Shown one piece after another: positions 1-7,211 of a stretch of 9,330 nt of DNA. A program made the position numbers and the translations under genes. The stretch lies in assembly GCA_002332715.1 (NCBI GenBank), contig DDBE01000108.1, positions 8,704-18,033 of the forward strand, given 5' to 3'. The notes below the pieces were generated by a model that did no database searches, was not told where the DNA came from, and saw nothing but the letters and a program-made list of their open reading frames with translations. This DNA is from Flavobacteriales bacterium UBA2040 (lineage in GTDB: Bacteria > Bacteroidota > Bacteroidia > Flavobacteriales_D > Crocinitomicaceae). The number at the start of each line of letters is the position of its first letter. The stretch's first letter is position 1.

Positions 1-1578
1 ACACCTGGTCACGCCGATTTTGGTGGTGAGGTGGAACGTGTATTGAACATGGCAGATGGAGTTTGTTTGTTGGTAGATGCCTTTGAAGGACCAATGCCTC
101 AAACTCGTTTCGTATTAGGAAAAGCTTTGGCACTAGGATTGAAACCTTTATTGGTCATCAACAAAGTGGACAAAGAAAACTGTACACCAGAAGAAGTACA
201 TGAGAAAGTATTCGATTTGATGTTTGAATTGGATGCCAATGACGAACAATTGGATTTTGCAACAATCTACGGCTCAGCGAAAAACGGTTGGATGTCAACA
301 GATTGGAAAACGCCAACAGACACCATTACTCCTCTTTTGGATGAGATTTTGAACTATTTCCCACCGAAACCAATTCCAGAAGGAAATACACAAATGTTGA
401 TTACCTCTCTTGATTTCTCAACCTATGTTGGACGTATCGCTATCGGTCGTTTGAACCGTGGTGAATTGAAAGAAAACATGACGATTATAGTTGGAAAACG
501 TGACGGAACGCAAGAAAAACACCGTATCAAAGAATTGTACGTGTTCGAAGGAATTGAGCGAATTAAGGTTTCTGAAGTTCAAGCTGGTGATATTTGTGCC
601 GTAACTGGTATCGAAGGATTTGAAATTGGTGACGTTCTATGTGATGCAGAGAATCCTGAGCCGATGCCGTCAATCAGTATTGATGAACCAACAATGAACA
701 TGTTGTTCTCTATCAACGACAGCCCTTTCTTTGGAAAAGAAGGTAAGAAGGTAACTTCTCGCCACATTTCTGAACGATTGGAGAAAGAGTTGGAGAAAAA
801 CTTAGCGATGCGTGTTACTGCTACAGACAAAGCCGACAAATGGTTGGTTGCTGGACGTGGTGTATTGCACTTGTCCGTTTTGATCGAAACAATGCGTCGT
901 GAAGGATATGAACTACAAGTAGGTCAACCTCAAGTAATTATCAAAGAAATTGACGGTGTTAAATGTGAGCCAATTGAAGAATTGACGATCGATTTACCAG
1001 AAATCAATTCAGGAACAGCTGTTGAAGCGGTAACGAAGAGAAAAGGTGAAATGACCAATATGGAGCCGAAAGGAAATCGTATGGTTATCCAATTCCACGT
1101 TCCATCAAGAGGGATCATCGGATTGCGAAATTATTTATTGACACAAACGGCTGGTGAAGCAATTATGACACACCGTTTCTTGGAGTACCAACCGTACAAA
1201 GGTGAAATTCCAGGACGTCAAAATGGATCATTGATTTCAATGGAACTTGGTAAGTCTATTCCTTTCTCTTTGAATAACCTTCAAGAGCGTGGAACATTCT
1301 TTATCGGACCAAATGAAGAGATTTACGAAGGACAAGTAATTGGAGAAAATTCTCGTGCTGGTGATTTGAACGTCAATGTTACGAAAATGAAGAAAATGTC
1401 AAATATGCGTTCTTCGGGTGCAGATGATAAAGTTCGTTTGGCTCCACCTAAATTGTTCTCTTTGGAAGAATGTTTGGAATATATTCAAGGTGATGAGTAC
1501 GTAGAAGTAACGCCATCAAACTTGAGAATCCGTAAAATTCTTTTGAAAGAAGCTGATCGTAAAAGATCAAACAAATAA
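1..1578 (+). CDS. typA: Translational GTPase TypA/BipA, 5'-truncated by window edge
   Basis: This is a ribosome-associated GTPase of the EF-G/LepA superfamily, which acts in the cytoplasm on ribosome assembly and stress adaptation. The reading frame is open from base 1 and enters at the G3 motif (TPGHADFGGEVER), so the real start lies upstream; the GTG at 31 is internal. The G4 motif NKVD is at local residues 54-57 and a G5-like GSA follows at about 81-83. A beta-barrel domain II begins near local residue 125. The EF-G-like domains and the TypA-specific C-terminal region follow, with SRGIIGLR starting at local residue 369 and the family's usual ending (EVTPSNLRIRKI). 525 residues are present; family members are about 600, so roughly 75 N-terminal residues with the G1 P-loop and G2 are missing. 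No frameshift is visible. Identification is very secure. Confidence 0.97.
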   Translation, partial: TPGHADFGGEVERVLNMADGVCLLVDAFEGPMPQTRFVLGKALALGLKPLLVINKVDKENCTPEEVHEKVFDLMFELDANDEQLDFATIYGSAKNGWMSTDWKTPTDTITPLLDEILNYFPPKPIPEGNTQMLITSLDFSTYVGRIAIGRLNRGELKENMTIIVGKRDGTQEKHRIKELYVFEGIERIKVSEVQAGDICAVTGIEGFEIGDVLCDAENPEPMPSISIDEPTMNMLFSINDSPFFGKEGKKVTSRHISERLEKELEKNLAMRVTATDKADKWLVAGRGVLHLSVLIETMRREGYELQVGQPQVIIKEIDGVKCEPIEELTIDLPEINSGTAVEAVTKRKGEMTNMEPKGNRMVIQFHVPSRGIIGLRNYLLTQTAGEAIMTHRFLEYQPYKGEIPGRQNGSLISMELGKSIPFSLNNLQERGTFFIGPNEEIYEGQVIGENSRAGDLNVNVTKMKKMSNMRSSGADDKVRLAPPKLFSLEECLEYIQGDEYVEVTPSNLRIRKILLKEADRKRSNK

Positions 1579-1590
1579 CTTATTCATACT

Positions 1591-1629
1591 AAAATGTGCT
1601 CTCTTCATGCTGATCTGGGCGCATTTTAC
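1591..1629 (+). terminator. Weak hairpin after typA, possible terminator
   Basis: Arms AAAATGTGC (1591-1599) and GCGCATTTT (1619-1627) pair over 9 bp with one G-U, around a 19-nt loop. This lies 12 bases after the typA stop. Only a broken T-run (ACGTTTTATATT) follows, so termination is plausible but not strong. Confidence 0.35.
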
Positions 1630-1722
1630 GTTTTATATTCAATCGCCTGTTGATAATCTTTCATGAACTTGTCGTGATGCAAGGTCAGAAATTGATTACC
1701 TTCAATTGCAAAGTAAACGTGT

Positions 1723-3120
1723 ATGTTTGACAATGAAGATGAAAATTTTGAAAGGGACATTTCTAAGGACCTAGAGAAATTCGAAAAATACCTCAAAGGC
1801 GGCAACATGCAATATCTTGATGTTGACCGACTTGAAGCCATAGTAGACCATTATTTAATCAGTGGTCAGTACAACAAAGCCTTGTTCTGTACAGAATACG
1901 CGCTCTCTTTATTTTCCTTCGAACCCATTTTTAAATTAAGAATGGCCCAAGCTCTTTCAGCTACAGGGAAATTAAAAGATGCATTGAATGTGCTTTCTGA
2001 TATTGAGCAAATCATAGGTGAGGAAACCGAATGGTTATTGACCAAAGCGTCCATTTTCTCGCAATTAAAAGATAGCAAAAGAGCCATTAAATTCTTTGAA
2101 GCTTCTTTGATTAAGGCAGAAGACGAAGACAAGGATGAAATTTTCTTGGACTTGGCAATGGAGCATGAAAATGCCAATGATTATAAAAAAGCCATCGACG
2201 TTCTGAAAAGAGCCATGAAGCATAATCCAACAAATGAAGGAGCAATTTATGAATTGGCGTATTGTTATGATCAATTGAATGAGCATGAAAGTGCCATTAA
2301 AAGTTACACCGATTTCATAGACGAAAACCCCTATTCATATACTTCTTGGTACAATTTAGGAAACGTATATTCGAAAGTTGAAAATTTTGAGCAAGCCATT
2401 TGGGCATATGATTACTGTTTGATCATTAACTCCGATTTTGGCCCTGCTCATTTCAACTTGGGGAATGCATATTTGTCAATGGAAAAATATAAACTAGCTG
2501 TCGAAAGCTTTGAGGAGTGCATGCGCTTGGATGGTGACGACCCAGTAGCATTATGTTATATCGGCGAAGCTTACGAGCAATTGGAACAACTTCCTCTTGC
2601 CAAATTGCATTACCAACGTTCGATGGAGTTGGCCCCTATGCTGCCAGATGCCTGGTTGGGAATGGGAATAGTGCAAGATTTAGAAGGAAATACATTCGAA
2701 TCTTTGCCCTTCATTTTAAAAGCAATTGAATTGGATCCAGACAATGCAAGCATGTATCATGTTCTTGCAGGAGCCTATGAAAAATTAGAAGAGTACGTTC
2801 TTGCTGAAGAGAACTATAAAAAAGCACTTTTCATTGATGGGACAGATGAAGAAACACTGACCAATTGTATGGACATGATTCTTGAAACGAAACCAGAGGA
2901 AGCATTGGCTTTTATGAACGATTTCAAAAAGAATTACGGCGAGAATCGCTATTTTACAATTATATTAGTCAACGTATTGTGGAAATTAGGAAAGAAGACT
3001 GAATCCGTTTATGCTTTTCGATCTTATTTTCTGGAAGATTCCAATACAGCGAAAGAAATTTTTGAAATCAACGAAGAATTAAAAACAATTAACGCATTTA
3101 CAGACTTATTTGATGAATAA
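1723..3120 (+). CDS. Cytoplasmic tetratricopeptide repeat (TPR) protein
   Basis: This 465-residue protein consists almost entirely of helix-turn-helix repeats. It opens with an acidic, charged segment (residues 1-30). About ten TPR or TPR-like units then run from about residue 40 to 440. The clearest lie in the middle, for example around SWYNLGNVYSKVENFEQAI, AHFNLGNAYLSMEKYKLAV and AWLGMGIVQ, with the usual G/A-Y-A and P spacing of 34 residues. There is no signal peptide or membrane segment, so it should be cytoplasmic. TPR arrays bind other proteins; the partner is unknown. The ATG at 1723 is preferred because the acidic N-terminus resembles, from memory, flavobacterial homologues, and the leader is A-rich with no Shine-Dalgarno. 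No good promoter is visible in the 144-base gap after typA. The stop overlaps the start of the next gene (ComA-like) by 8 bases, which implies coupled translation and perhaps a shared function. It reads as intact. Confidence 0.9.
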   Translation: MFDNEDENFERDISKDLEKFEKYLKGGNMQYLDVDRLEAIVDHYLISGQYNKALFCTEYALSLFSFEPIFKLRMAQALSATGKLKDALNVLSDIEQIIGEETEWLLTKASIFSQLKDSKRAIKFFEASLIKAEDEDKDEIFLDLAMEHENANDYKKAIDVLKRAMKHNPTNEGAIYELAYCYDQLNEHESAIKSYTDFIDENPYSYTSWYNLGNVYSKVENFEQAIWAYDYCLIINSDFGPAHFNLGNAYLSMEKYKLAVESFEECMRLDGDDPVALCYIGEAYEQLEQLPLAKLHYQRSMELAPMLPDAWLGMGIVQDLEGNTFESLPFILKAIELDPDNASMYHVLAGAYEKLEEYVLAEENYKKALFIDGTDEETLTNCMDMILETKPEEALAFMNDFKKNYGENRYFTIILVNVLWKLGKKTESVYAFRSYFLEDSNTAKEIFEINEELKTINAFTDLFDE

Positions 3121-3949
3121 CGATCACACAAATTTTGAATTACCTTTCATGCCCAAGCGAGAATCCAAACCTCGTAACTCGGGAATTTCAATGATGATGG
3201 ACAAAGGCTTGAGCCTTCGTGAAACAGAAAACTTTATTGAAGCAAATGGACATTTGACAGATGTAATAAAATTTGGTTTTGGAACCTCGATGGTAACCAA
3301 GAACTTGGAGGAAAAAATAAAATTATACAAAGAGGCAAATATTCGTCCTTACTTCGGTGGAACTTTATTTGAAATTTTCTATGCGCGAGGAATGTATGAC
3401 GAATACATCCGTTTCATTGATAAATACAAATTGGATTTAGCCGAAATTTCCGATGGTTCTATCATTATTAATCATGATGAAAAATGTGAGTTGATACATA
3501 AAATGTCAAAAGACAGAACTGTACTTTCTGAAGTGGGCTCAAAAGATTCAGGAATTATCATTTCACCAGCCAAATGGATCAAAATGATGAGCACTGAATT
3601 GGAAGCTGGTTCTTGGAAGGTAATTGCAGAGGGACGTGAATCTGGTACTGTAGGAATTTTTAGACCTAACGGAACGGCACACACCTTCTTGATAAACAAA
3701 ATCATCGCCAAGATTAATCCCAACGATATCATGTGGGAAGCACCCATTAAAAACCAACAAGTTTGGTTCATCAAGCTATTTGGAGCGAACGTTAATCTTG
3801 GAAACATTGGGCCAAACGAAATGATTCCTTTGGAATGTTTACGTCTTGGATTGCGTGGCGATACATTCTTCGAAAGTCTTCCGGCTGATTATGCAGAACG
3901 TCTAAAACAAGTCGTTGACGAAGAAGAAGTTGAAGAGACAGAAGATTAG
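3113..3949 (+). CDS. ComA-like phosphosulfolactate synthase family protein
   Basis: This 278-residue protein belongs to the ComA/YitD family (TIM-barrel phosphosulfolactate synthase). Known members add sulfite to phosphoenolpyruvate to give (R)-2-phospho-3-sulfolactate, the first step of coenzyme M synthesis in methanogens. The family signatures appear in order: DKGL (30-33), KFGFGT (53-58), GGTLFE (82-87), EISDGS (111-116), SEVGSKD (139-145), EGRESG (173-178), EAPIKNQQ (209-216) and GANVNLGNI (224-232). The length is close to the family norm, apart from a charged N-terminal extension of about 25 residues and an acidic tail. The ATG at 3113 is chosen over the TTG at 3110; it lies inside the end of the TPR gene. 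The stop (TAG 3947-3949) shares a base with the GTG of the WD40 gene. No ComB phosphatase or ComC dehydrogenase lies nearby, and Bacteroidota do not make coenzyme M, so the product's use is unresolved. Sulfonate or sulfonolipid metabolism is one possibility. Confidence 0.9.
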   Translation: MNNDHTNFELPFMPKRESKPRNSGISMMMDKGLSLRETENFIEANGHLTDVIKFGFGTSMVTKNLEEKIKLYKEANIRPYFGGTLFEIFYARGMYDEYIRFIDKYKLDLAEISDGSIIINHDEKCELIHKMSKDRTVLSEVGSKDSGIIISPAKWIKMMSTELEAGSWKVIAEGRESGTVGIFRPNGTAHTFLINKIIAKINPNDIMWEAPIKNQQVWFIKLFGANVNLGNIGPNEMIPLECLRLGLRGDTFFESLPADYAERLKQVVDEEEVEETED

Positions 3950-4833
3950 TGGTCTCTAAAATCGGTAAAATCTCTGGGCACTCCGGTGCTATTTACGATC
4001 TTGAAAAAAGAAACAACAAAGTATTTTCTGCCAGTGCAGATGGATATGTTGTACAGTGGGATTTAACCTCATTTGAACAAGATGGATTTGCAGTAAAATG
4101 CTCCACTCCACCCTATTCTGTGGTTTCTGCCAATAATCATTTGTGGTTTGGCTTGTCATCTGGCGATCTTCACATAGTGGATTTATCTACAAAAAAAGAA
4201 GTTAAGTTCTACCAGCAACATCGAAGCGCACTATTTTCCTTGGTGGAAGTGCCCACTACAAACTTCATTGTAGCGGGTGATGCAGAAGGAAACTTGTCCA
4301 TTTGGAATTCAAAAAATTTAGATTTGGTTCTCTTTCTTCCCCTAAACTGTGGAAAAATACGAAAAATAAATGCCAAATCGGATGGGAAATTGATTGTCGT
4401 ACACGGACAGGATGAAAAAATCAGAATCTTTGAGACGCAGTATTTTAATGAAATCGGCACTTTACCGGGACACGAAAACGGATCTTGTTGTTCCGTTTTT
4501 TCGGCCTTAGACGAAAATAAATTGATTTCTGGTGGAAAGGATGGATTACTAAAAATTTGGGATTGGCAAGCCGAGAAATTACTGGAGTCTATTCCGGCGC
4601 ACAACTTCGCCATATACGACCTACTGCTAATCAATGAAGGAAAAACAATTGTTTCGGCCAGTCGAGATAAATCGATAAAAATATGGGACGACCTCACCTA
4701 TTCCTTCAAACAAAAATTGGAGAATAAAACGGGCGGACACAAACATTCTGTCAATTCGCTTTGTTTAGTAAATGAAAATCAATTCCTTAGCACTTCGGAT
4801 GATCGAAAAATTATAAAATGGCAAATCGATTAG
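3949..4833 (+). CDS. WD40 repeat protein, seven-bladed propeller
   Basis: This 294-residue protein is a single WD40 beta-propeller with nothing else attached. Seven repeats can be laid out at about residues 7-40, 41-80, 81-123, 124-165, 166-209, 210-251 and 252-294. Most have a GH or equivalent near the start and end in WD, IWD, IWN or KWQ; the clearest endings are VVQWDL, LSIWNS, LKIWDW, IKIWDD and IIKWQ. Seven blades make a closed ring, so the gene looks complete. No signal peptide is present, which suggests a cytoplasmic interaction scaffold. Translation appears to start at the GTG at 3949, overlapping the upstream TAG by one base. Blade 1 begins immediately after, and no ATG fits upstream. 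The start therefore probably depends on ribosomes finishing the ComA-like gene. The partner is unknown, but coupling points to the TPR and ComA-like proteins. A long antisense reading frame over this gene is a shadow. Confidence 0.88.
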   Translation: MVSKIGKISGHSGAIYDLEKRNNKVFSASADGYVVQWDLTSFEQDGFAVKCSTPPYSVVSANNHLWFGLSSGDLHIVDLSTKKEVKFYQQHRSALFSLVEVPTTNFIVAGDAEGNLSIWNSKNLDLVLFLPLNCGKIRKINAKSDGKLIVVHGQDEKIRIFETQYFNEIGTLPGHENGSCCSVFSALDENKLISGGKDGLLKIWDWQAEKLLESIPAHNFAIYDLLLINEGKTIVSASRDKSIKIWDDLTYSFKQKLENKTGGHKHSVNSLCLVNENQFLSTSDDRKIIKWQID

Positions 4834-4834
4834 T

Positions 4835-4864
4835 TTTGGTTCGATTTCTGTAAGTAATACTTTG
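4835..4864 (+). promoter_or_regulatory. Candidate Bacteroidota-type promoter for the rhodanese gene
   Basis: A TTTG at 4835-4838 (-33 element) is followed 19 bases later by TACTTTG at 4858-4864, which is one base shorter than the -7 consensus TAnnTTTG. It would start transcription near 4870. That fits the ATG at 4892 and argues against the in-frame TTG at 4862, which lies inside the element. Confidence 0.35.
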
Positions 4865-4891
4865 AAAAATCGCCTAATTAAAAAATACAAC

Positions 4892-5401
4892 ATGCGACTT
4901 TTATTATCTCTTTTATTTTTATTCACCATTCTCTTTGCCGCTTGCGGTCAAAATCCGGAAGGATTTGAAAAAATGGCAATAAATATGGCAGGTAAAAAGG
5001 CACCAATCATTTCCATGACCGAGGTACAAGCCCTTCAAAAAAAGGAAGAAAAAATCATCTTTTTGGACAGTCGGGAATTAAAGGAATACGAAGTTAGCCA
5101 TATTTATAGCGCTATTTGGGTAGGTTACGACAATATTGATTGGACTAAAATCAACAAACAGGACAAGAAAGCGACGATAGTGATATATTGTTCAGTTGGT
5201 TATCGCAGCGGAAAACTCACAGAACAATTGAAGAAAAAGGGATTTAAAAATGTGAAGAACTTGTATGGAGGTCTATTCAATTGGGCGAATAACGGCGGTG
5301 GTATTGTCAACACTAAGGGCGTCGACACCAAAGAAATTCACGGATACAATAAAACGTGGAGTAAATGGGTAAACACCGACAAATGTGAAGTGATACTTTA
5401 G
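4892..5401 (+). CDS. Rhodanese-domain lipoprotein
   Basis: This 169-residue exported protein has one rhodanese (sulfurtransferase) domain. Residues 1-17 form a hydrophobic signal peptide ending in FAAC. Cys18 is the probable lipidation site, placing the protein in the envelope facing the periplasm or outside. The rhodanese fold spans about 38-135. It has the DSR motif (59-61), HIYSAI in place of the usual GHI-GA (70-75) and an active-site loop CSVGYRS (100-106) with catalytic Cys100. YGGLFNWANNGG follows. A short C-terminal tail (GYNKTWSKWV) is typical, as far as I recall, of this Bacteroidota subgroup. The start at 4892 puts the signal peptide at the very N-terminus; an in-frame TTG at 4862 would add ten polar residues and is disfavoured. 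A candidate promoter lies just upstream, 58 bases separate it from the WD40 stop, and it converges with the YdcF gene three bases away. Its substrate is unknown. Confidence 0.88.
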   Translation: MRLLLSLLFLFTILFAACGQNPEGFEKMAINMAGKKAPIISMTEVQALQKKEEKIIFLDSRELKEYEVSHIYSAIWVGYDNIDWTKINKQDKKATIVIYCSVGYRSGKLTEQLKKKGFKNVKNLYGGLFNWANNGGGIVNTKGVDTKEIHGYNKTWSKWVNTDKCEVIL

Positions 5402-5404
5402 TGG

Positions 5405-6172
5405 CTATAAATAGCCCATTAGCTTATACATCACAAATCCAGCCCACTCTTTCGTTATATTCTCCCACGCTTCAAGAGCGCCAATATTGGGAAGAAGATA
5501 CTGTTCAAAGAAATATCCCTTTGTCGGGCCGGTGTCCAAATTCGTCGAAAATGGAGTGCAAATAATTCCTTGTTCTTTAAAGCATGCCATTGATCTGCGC
5601 ATGTGGGTAGAACTAGTAACCAAAAGTATTTTTTTCCAATTCTTATGCTTAGTCTTAATTATTTTTGCCGATTCAAGAGCGTTCTGATAGGTATTCTGTG
5701 ATTTTGATTCCACGATCACATCTTCAGTCGGAATTCCATTCCTTTCTAAAACCATGGCGAGTTGTTGCGCCTCATGTAATCCTTTGTCGGTTAAATGACC
5801 TGAATCTCCCGAAATCATAATTTTCTTCACCTTTCCAGATCGATACAAATCCATTGCTTGCCAGATACGGTCACCATTCCGATTTAACTCAAGGCGGTTT
5901 AGGTCGTTATTATAACTGGCCATACCAGTCAAAACTAAAGCACAGTCATACGTGCCGAGTGTTTCAATTTTCTTTCCTTGCACTTCCCACAATCGAGAAA
6001 ACTCTAATTGAATCACTGAATTAGAAAAGAAGAAAAGAAATATCAATGAAAGTCCTAATGCTTTATTAGCGTATTTCCACTTTTTAAAAAAGTAACCAGT
6101 CACAAAAAGAACAAGAATCCAAATGAAGGGTTTTGTTAGAAAAAGAAGAATTTTTGACAAAATGAAAAACAT
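5405..6172 (-). CDS. YdcF/ElyC/SanA-family (DUF218) membrane protein
   Basis: This membrane-anchored protein belongs to the DUF218 family, which includes E. coli ElyC, SanA and YdcF. Some members act in envelope or peptidoglycan precursor homeostasis. Counted from the longer possible start at 6214 (269 residues), hydrophobic helices lie at 16-43 and 52-68. The DUF218 fold then runs from YDCALVLTGM (89-98) through SGDSGH (135-140) and ESKSQNTYQNA (169-179) to VTSSTHMRRS (199-208). I prefer the ATG at 6170-6172 (255 residues) because it puts the first helix at the N-terminus, as in homologues I recall (MFF...). The ATG at 6214 adds a polar 14-residue stretch and remains possible. The promoter candidate at 6244-6251 suits either. 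It converges with the rhodanese gene and diverges from the broken mscS. The exact substrate is unknown. Confidence 0.87.
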   Translation of the reverse strand: MFFILSKILLFLTKPFIWILVLFVTGYFFKKWKYANKALGLSLIFLFFFSNSVIQLEFSRLWEVQGKKIETLGTYDCALVLTGMASYNNDLNRLELNRNGDRIWQAMDLYRSGKVKKIMISGDSGHLTDKGLHEAQQLAMVLERNGIPTEDVIVESKSQNTYQNALESAKIIKTKHKNWKKILLVTSSTHMRRSMACFKEQGIICTPFSTNLDTGPTKGYFFEQYLLPNIGALEAWENITKEWAGFVMYKLMGYL

Positions 6173-6243
6173 GTTATTTTCTTGAGTTGTCTTTAAAAGT
6201 GATGTATCTTGCATCCTTTTTCAAAAAAAAGCACACTTACAAG

Positions 6244-6251
6244 CAAAAATA
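6244..6251 (-). promoter_or_regulatory. TAnnTTTG -7 element upstream of ydcF-like gene
   Basis: Read on the minus strand, this is TATTTTTG followed by C, an exact match to the Bacteroidota -7 consensus TAnnTTTG. It would start transcription near 6237, leaving about 23 bases to the ATG at 6214 or 65 to the one at 6172. The -33 region is T-rich without a clear TTG at ideal distance, so confidence is moderate. Confidence 0.4.
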
Positions 6252-6280
6252 ACAAAAAAGTGATAGATAAAATAGAAAGC

Positions 6281-7093
6281 ATGTTGGGAATATAAAGTAC
6301 CGATATTTAAGGATGGTTGGTTAAAAGTGGTGGTGTAATATTAGTAGCCATTGCCATATTAGTAATTGAGTTTTGGTTAACGAAAAGACTTTCGAAACTC
6401 ATTCATAAAGGATTGAAGAAAAGTAATATGGATCCAGGTCTATGAAGCTTTTTATAAATTGTTGCTACCACAACATTGAAAATATTGGTTCCACTATTGG
6501 CAGCTAGCCAAATGGGTATTGAAATAACTTCTTTCATTGCACTTTTGGGTGCGGCGGGATTAGCCATTGGAATGGCATTTTCAGGTGCATTGGGAAATAA
6601 TGCAGATGAAGTCATGATTCTGTTTTTCATACCATTTATAGTGGAAGGTTTTATAGATGCACAAGGTGAAAAAGGAATTATTAAAGAAATGCACATTTTC
6701 AATACCGTTGTTTTAACGGCAGATAACCGAGCTATGTTATTACCGAACGGACCCTTGGCCAATGGAAACATTGTAAACTATACAAGAGAAGATATTAGAA
6801 GAGTTGATTTGGTTTTCGGGTTTAACTATGGTGGTAATTACGACAAGGTAAGAGGCGTGATTCGCACCATTCTTATCAATGATTCACGCCTTCTAGAAGA
6901 ACCTGCACCGTTTATTGCATTAAGTAGTTTAGAAGACTCCAGTGTGAATGTTACTGTTCGACCATGGTGTAAAACATCAGACTATTGGGGTATTCATTAC
7001 GACATGCAAGAAAATATTTACAAAGAATTTGCGAAAAACAATATTGGTATTCCTTTCCCTCAAATGGATGTTCATTTGAAAAAGGAAGCATAA
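6281..7093 (+). pseudogene. mscS: Small-conductance mechanosensitive channel (MscS), degraded by in-frame stops
   Basis: MscS proteins form heptameric inner-membrane channels that open under tension to release osmolytes during osmotic downshock. The frame starting at ATG 6281 would give about 270 codons, the usual length of short MscS proteins. It is interrupted by TAA 6293, TAA 6308, TGA 6443 and TAA 6455 (codons 5, 10, 55 and 59). Read through these, the frame gives a membrane helix (VILVAIAILVIEFWLTKRL), the linker NMDPGL, then ITSFIALLGAAGLAIGMA of the pore helix TM3a. The beta domain (LLPNGPLANGNIVNY) and a normal C-terminus (GIPFPQMDVHLKK) follow. The pore-end segment NNADEVMILFFIPFIVEGF differs from the family pattern N-F-A-G-G-V...F-F-K-P-F-K-V-G-D-F, with glycines changed to D/E and lysines to I. 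No frameshift is needed anywhere. A C-terminal fragment of about 205 residues from TTG 6476 stays open, but it would lack most of the membrane part. It diverges from the YdcF gene. Confidence 0.85.
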
Positions 7094-7108
7094 GAATTTA
7101 TTACATAT

Positions 7109-7146
7109 GAATGAGAAGAAGTGTATCTTTAGACTCATTCTTTTTT
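7109..7146 (+). terminator. Rho-independent terminator after mscS remnant
   Basis: Arms GAATGAG (7109-7115) and CTCATTC (7134-7140) are perfectly complementary. A smaller inner pairing AAGA/TCTT lies within the loop, and TTTTTT follows at 7141-7146. It sits 16 bases after the mscS stop. Confidence 0.7.
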
Positions 7147-7211
7147 GGCTTAGATTTTGTAGTTGAAACATTTATAGCAAATAAAATAAATAATAAGTAA
7201 AACAAGCAATT

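Noticed and set aside
1722..1729. TATGTTTG, an exact TAnnTTTG match
   Set aside because: It overlaps the TPR start codon, and the nearest TTG is only 14 bases upstream. Using it would remove the acidic N-terminus, so it is probably chance.
1626..1841. 71-codon minus-strand open frame between typA and the TPR gene, with a promoter-like TTTACTTTGCAA on the minus strand
   Set aside because: The frame overlaps the conserved start of the TPR gene, the product is low-complexity and serine-rich, and the promoter-like sequence is one base short of TAnnTTTG with no convincing -33.
4209..4697. 162-codon minus-strand open frame antisense to the WD40 gene
   Set aside because: No recognisable domain; fully inside a clear seven-repeat propeller gene, so it is a shadow of that coding sequence.
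5403..5416. GGCTAT-AA-ATAGCC inverted repeat across the convergent stops of the rhodanese and YdcF genes
   Set aside because: Five to six pairs with a tiny loop and no T-run on either side; too weak to call a terminator.
6443..6445. TGA in mscS read as a recoded sense codon
   Set aside because: Three of the four in-frame stops are TAA, and other genes in the window use normal stops, so recoding does not explain the break.
6403..6771. 122-codon minus-strand open frame over the mscS remnant
   Set aside because: The plus strand carries clear MscS homology in one frame through this region; the minus-strand product shows no domain and no promoter.
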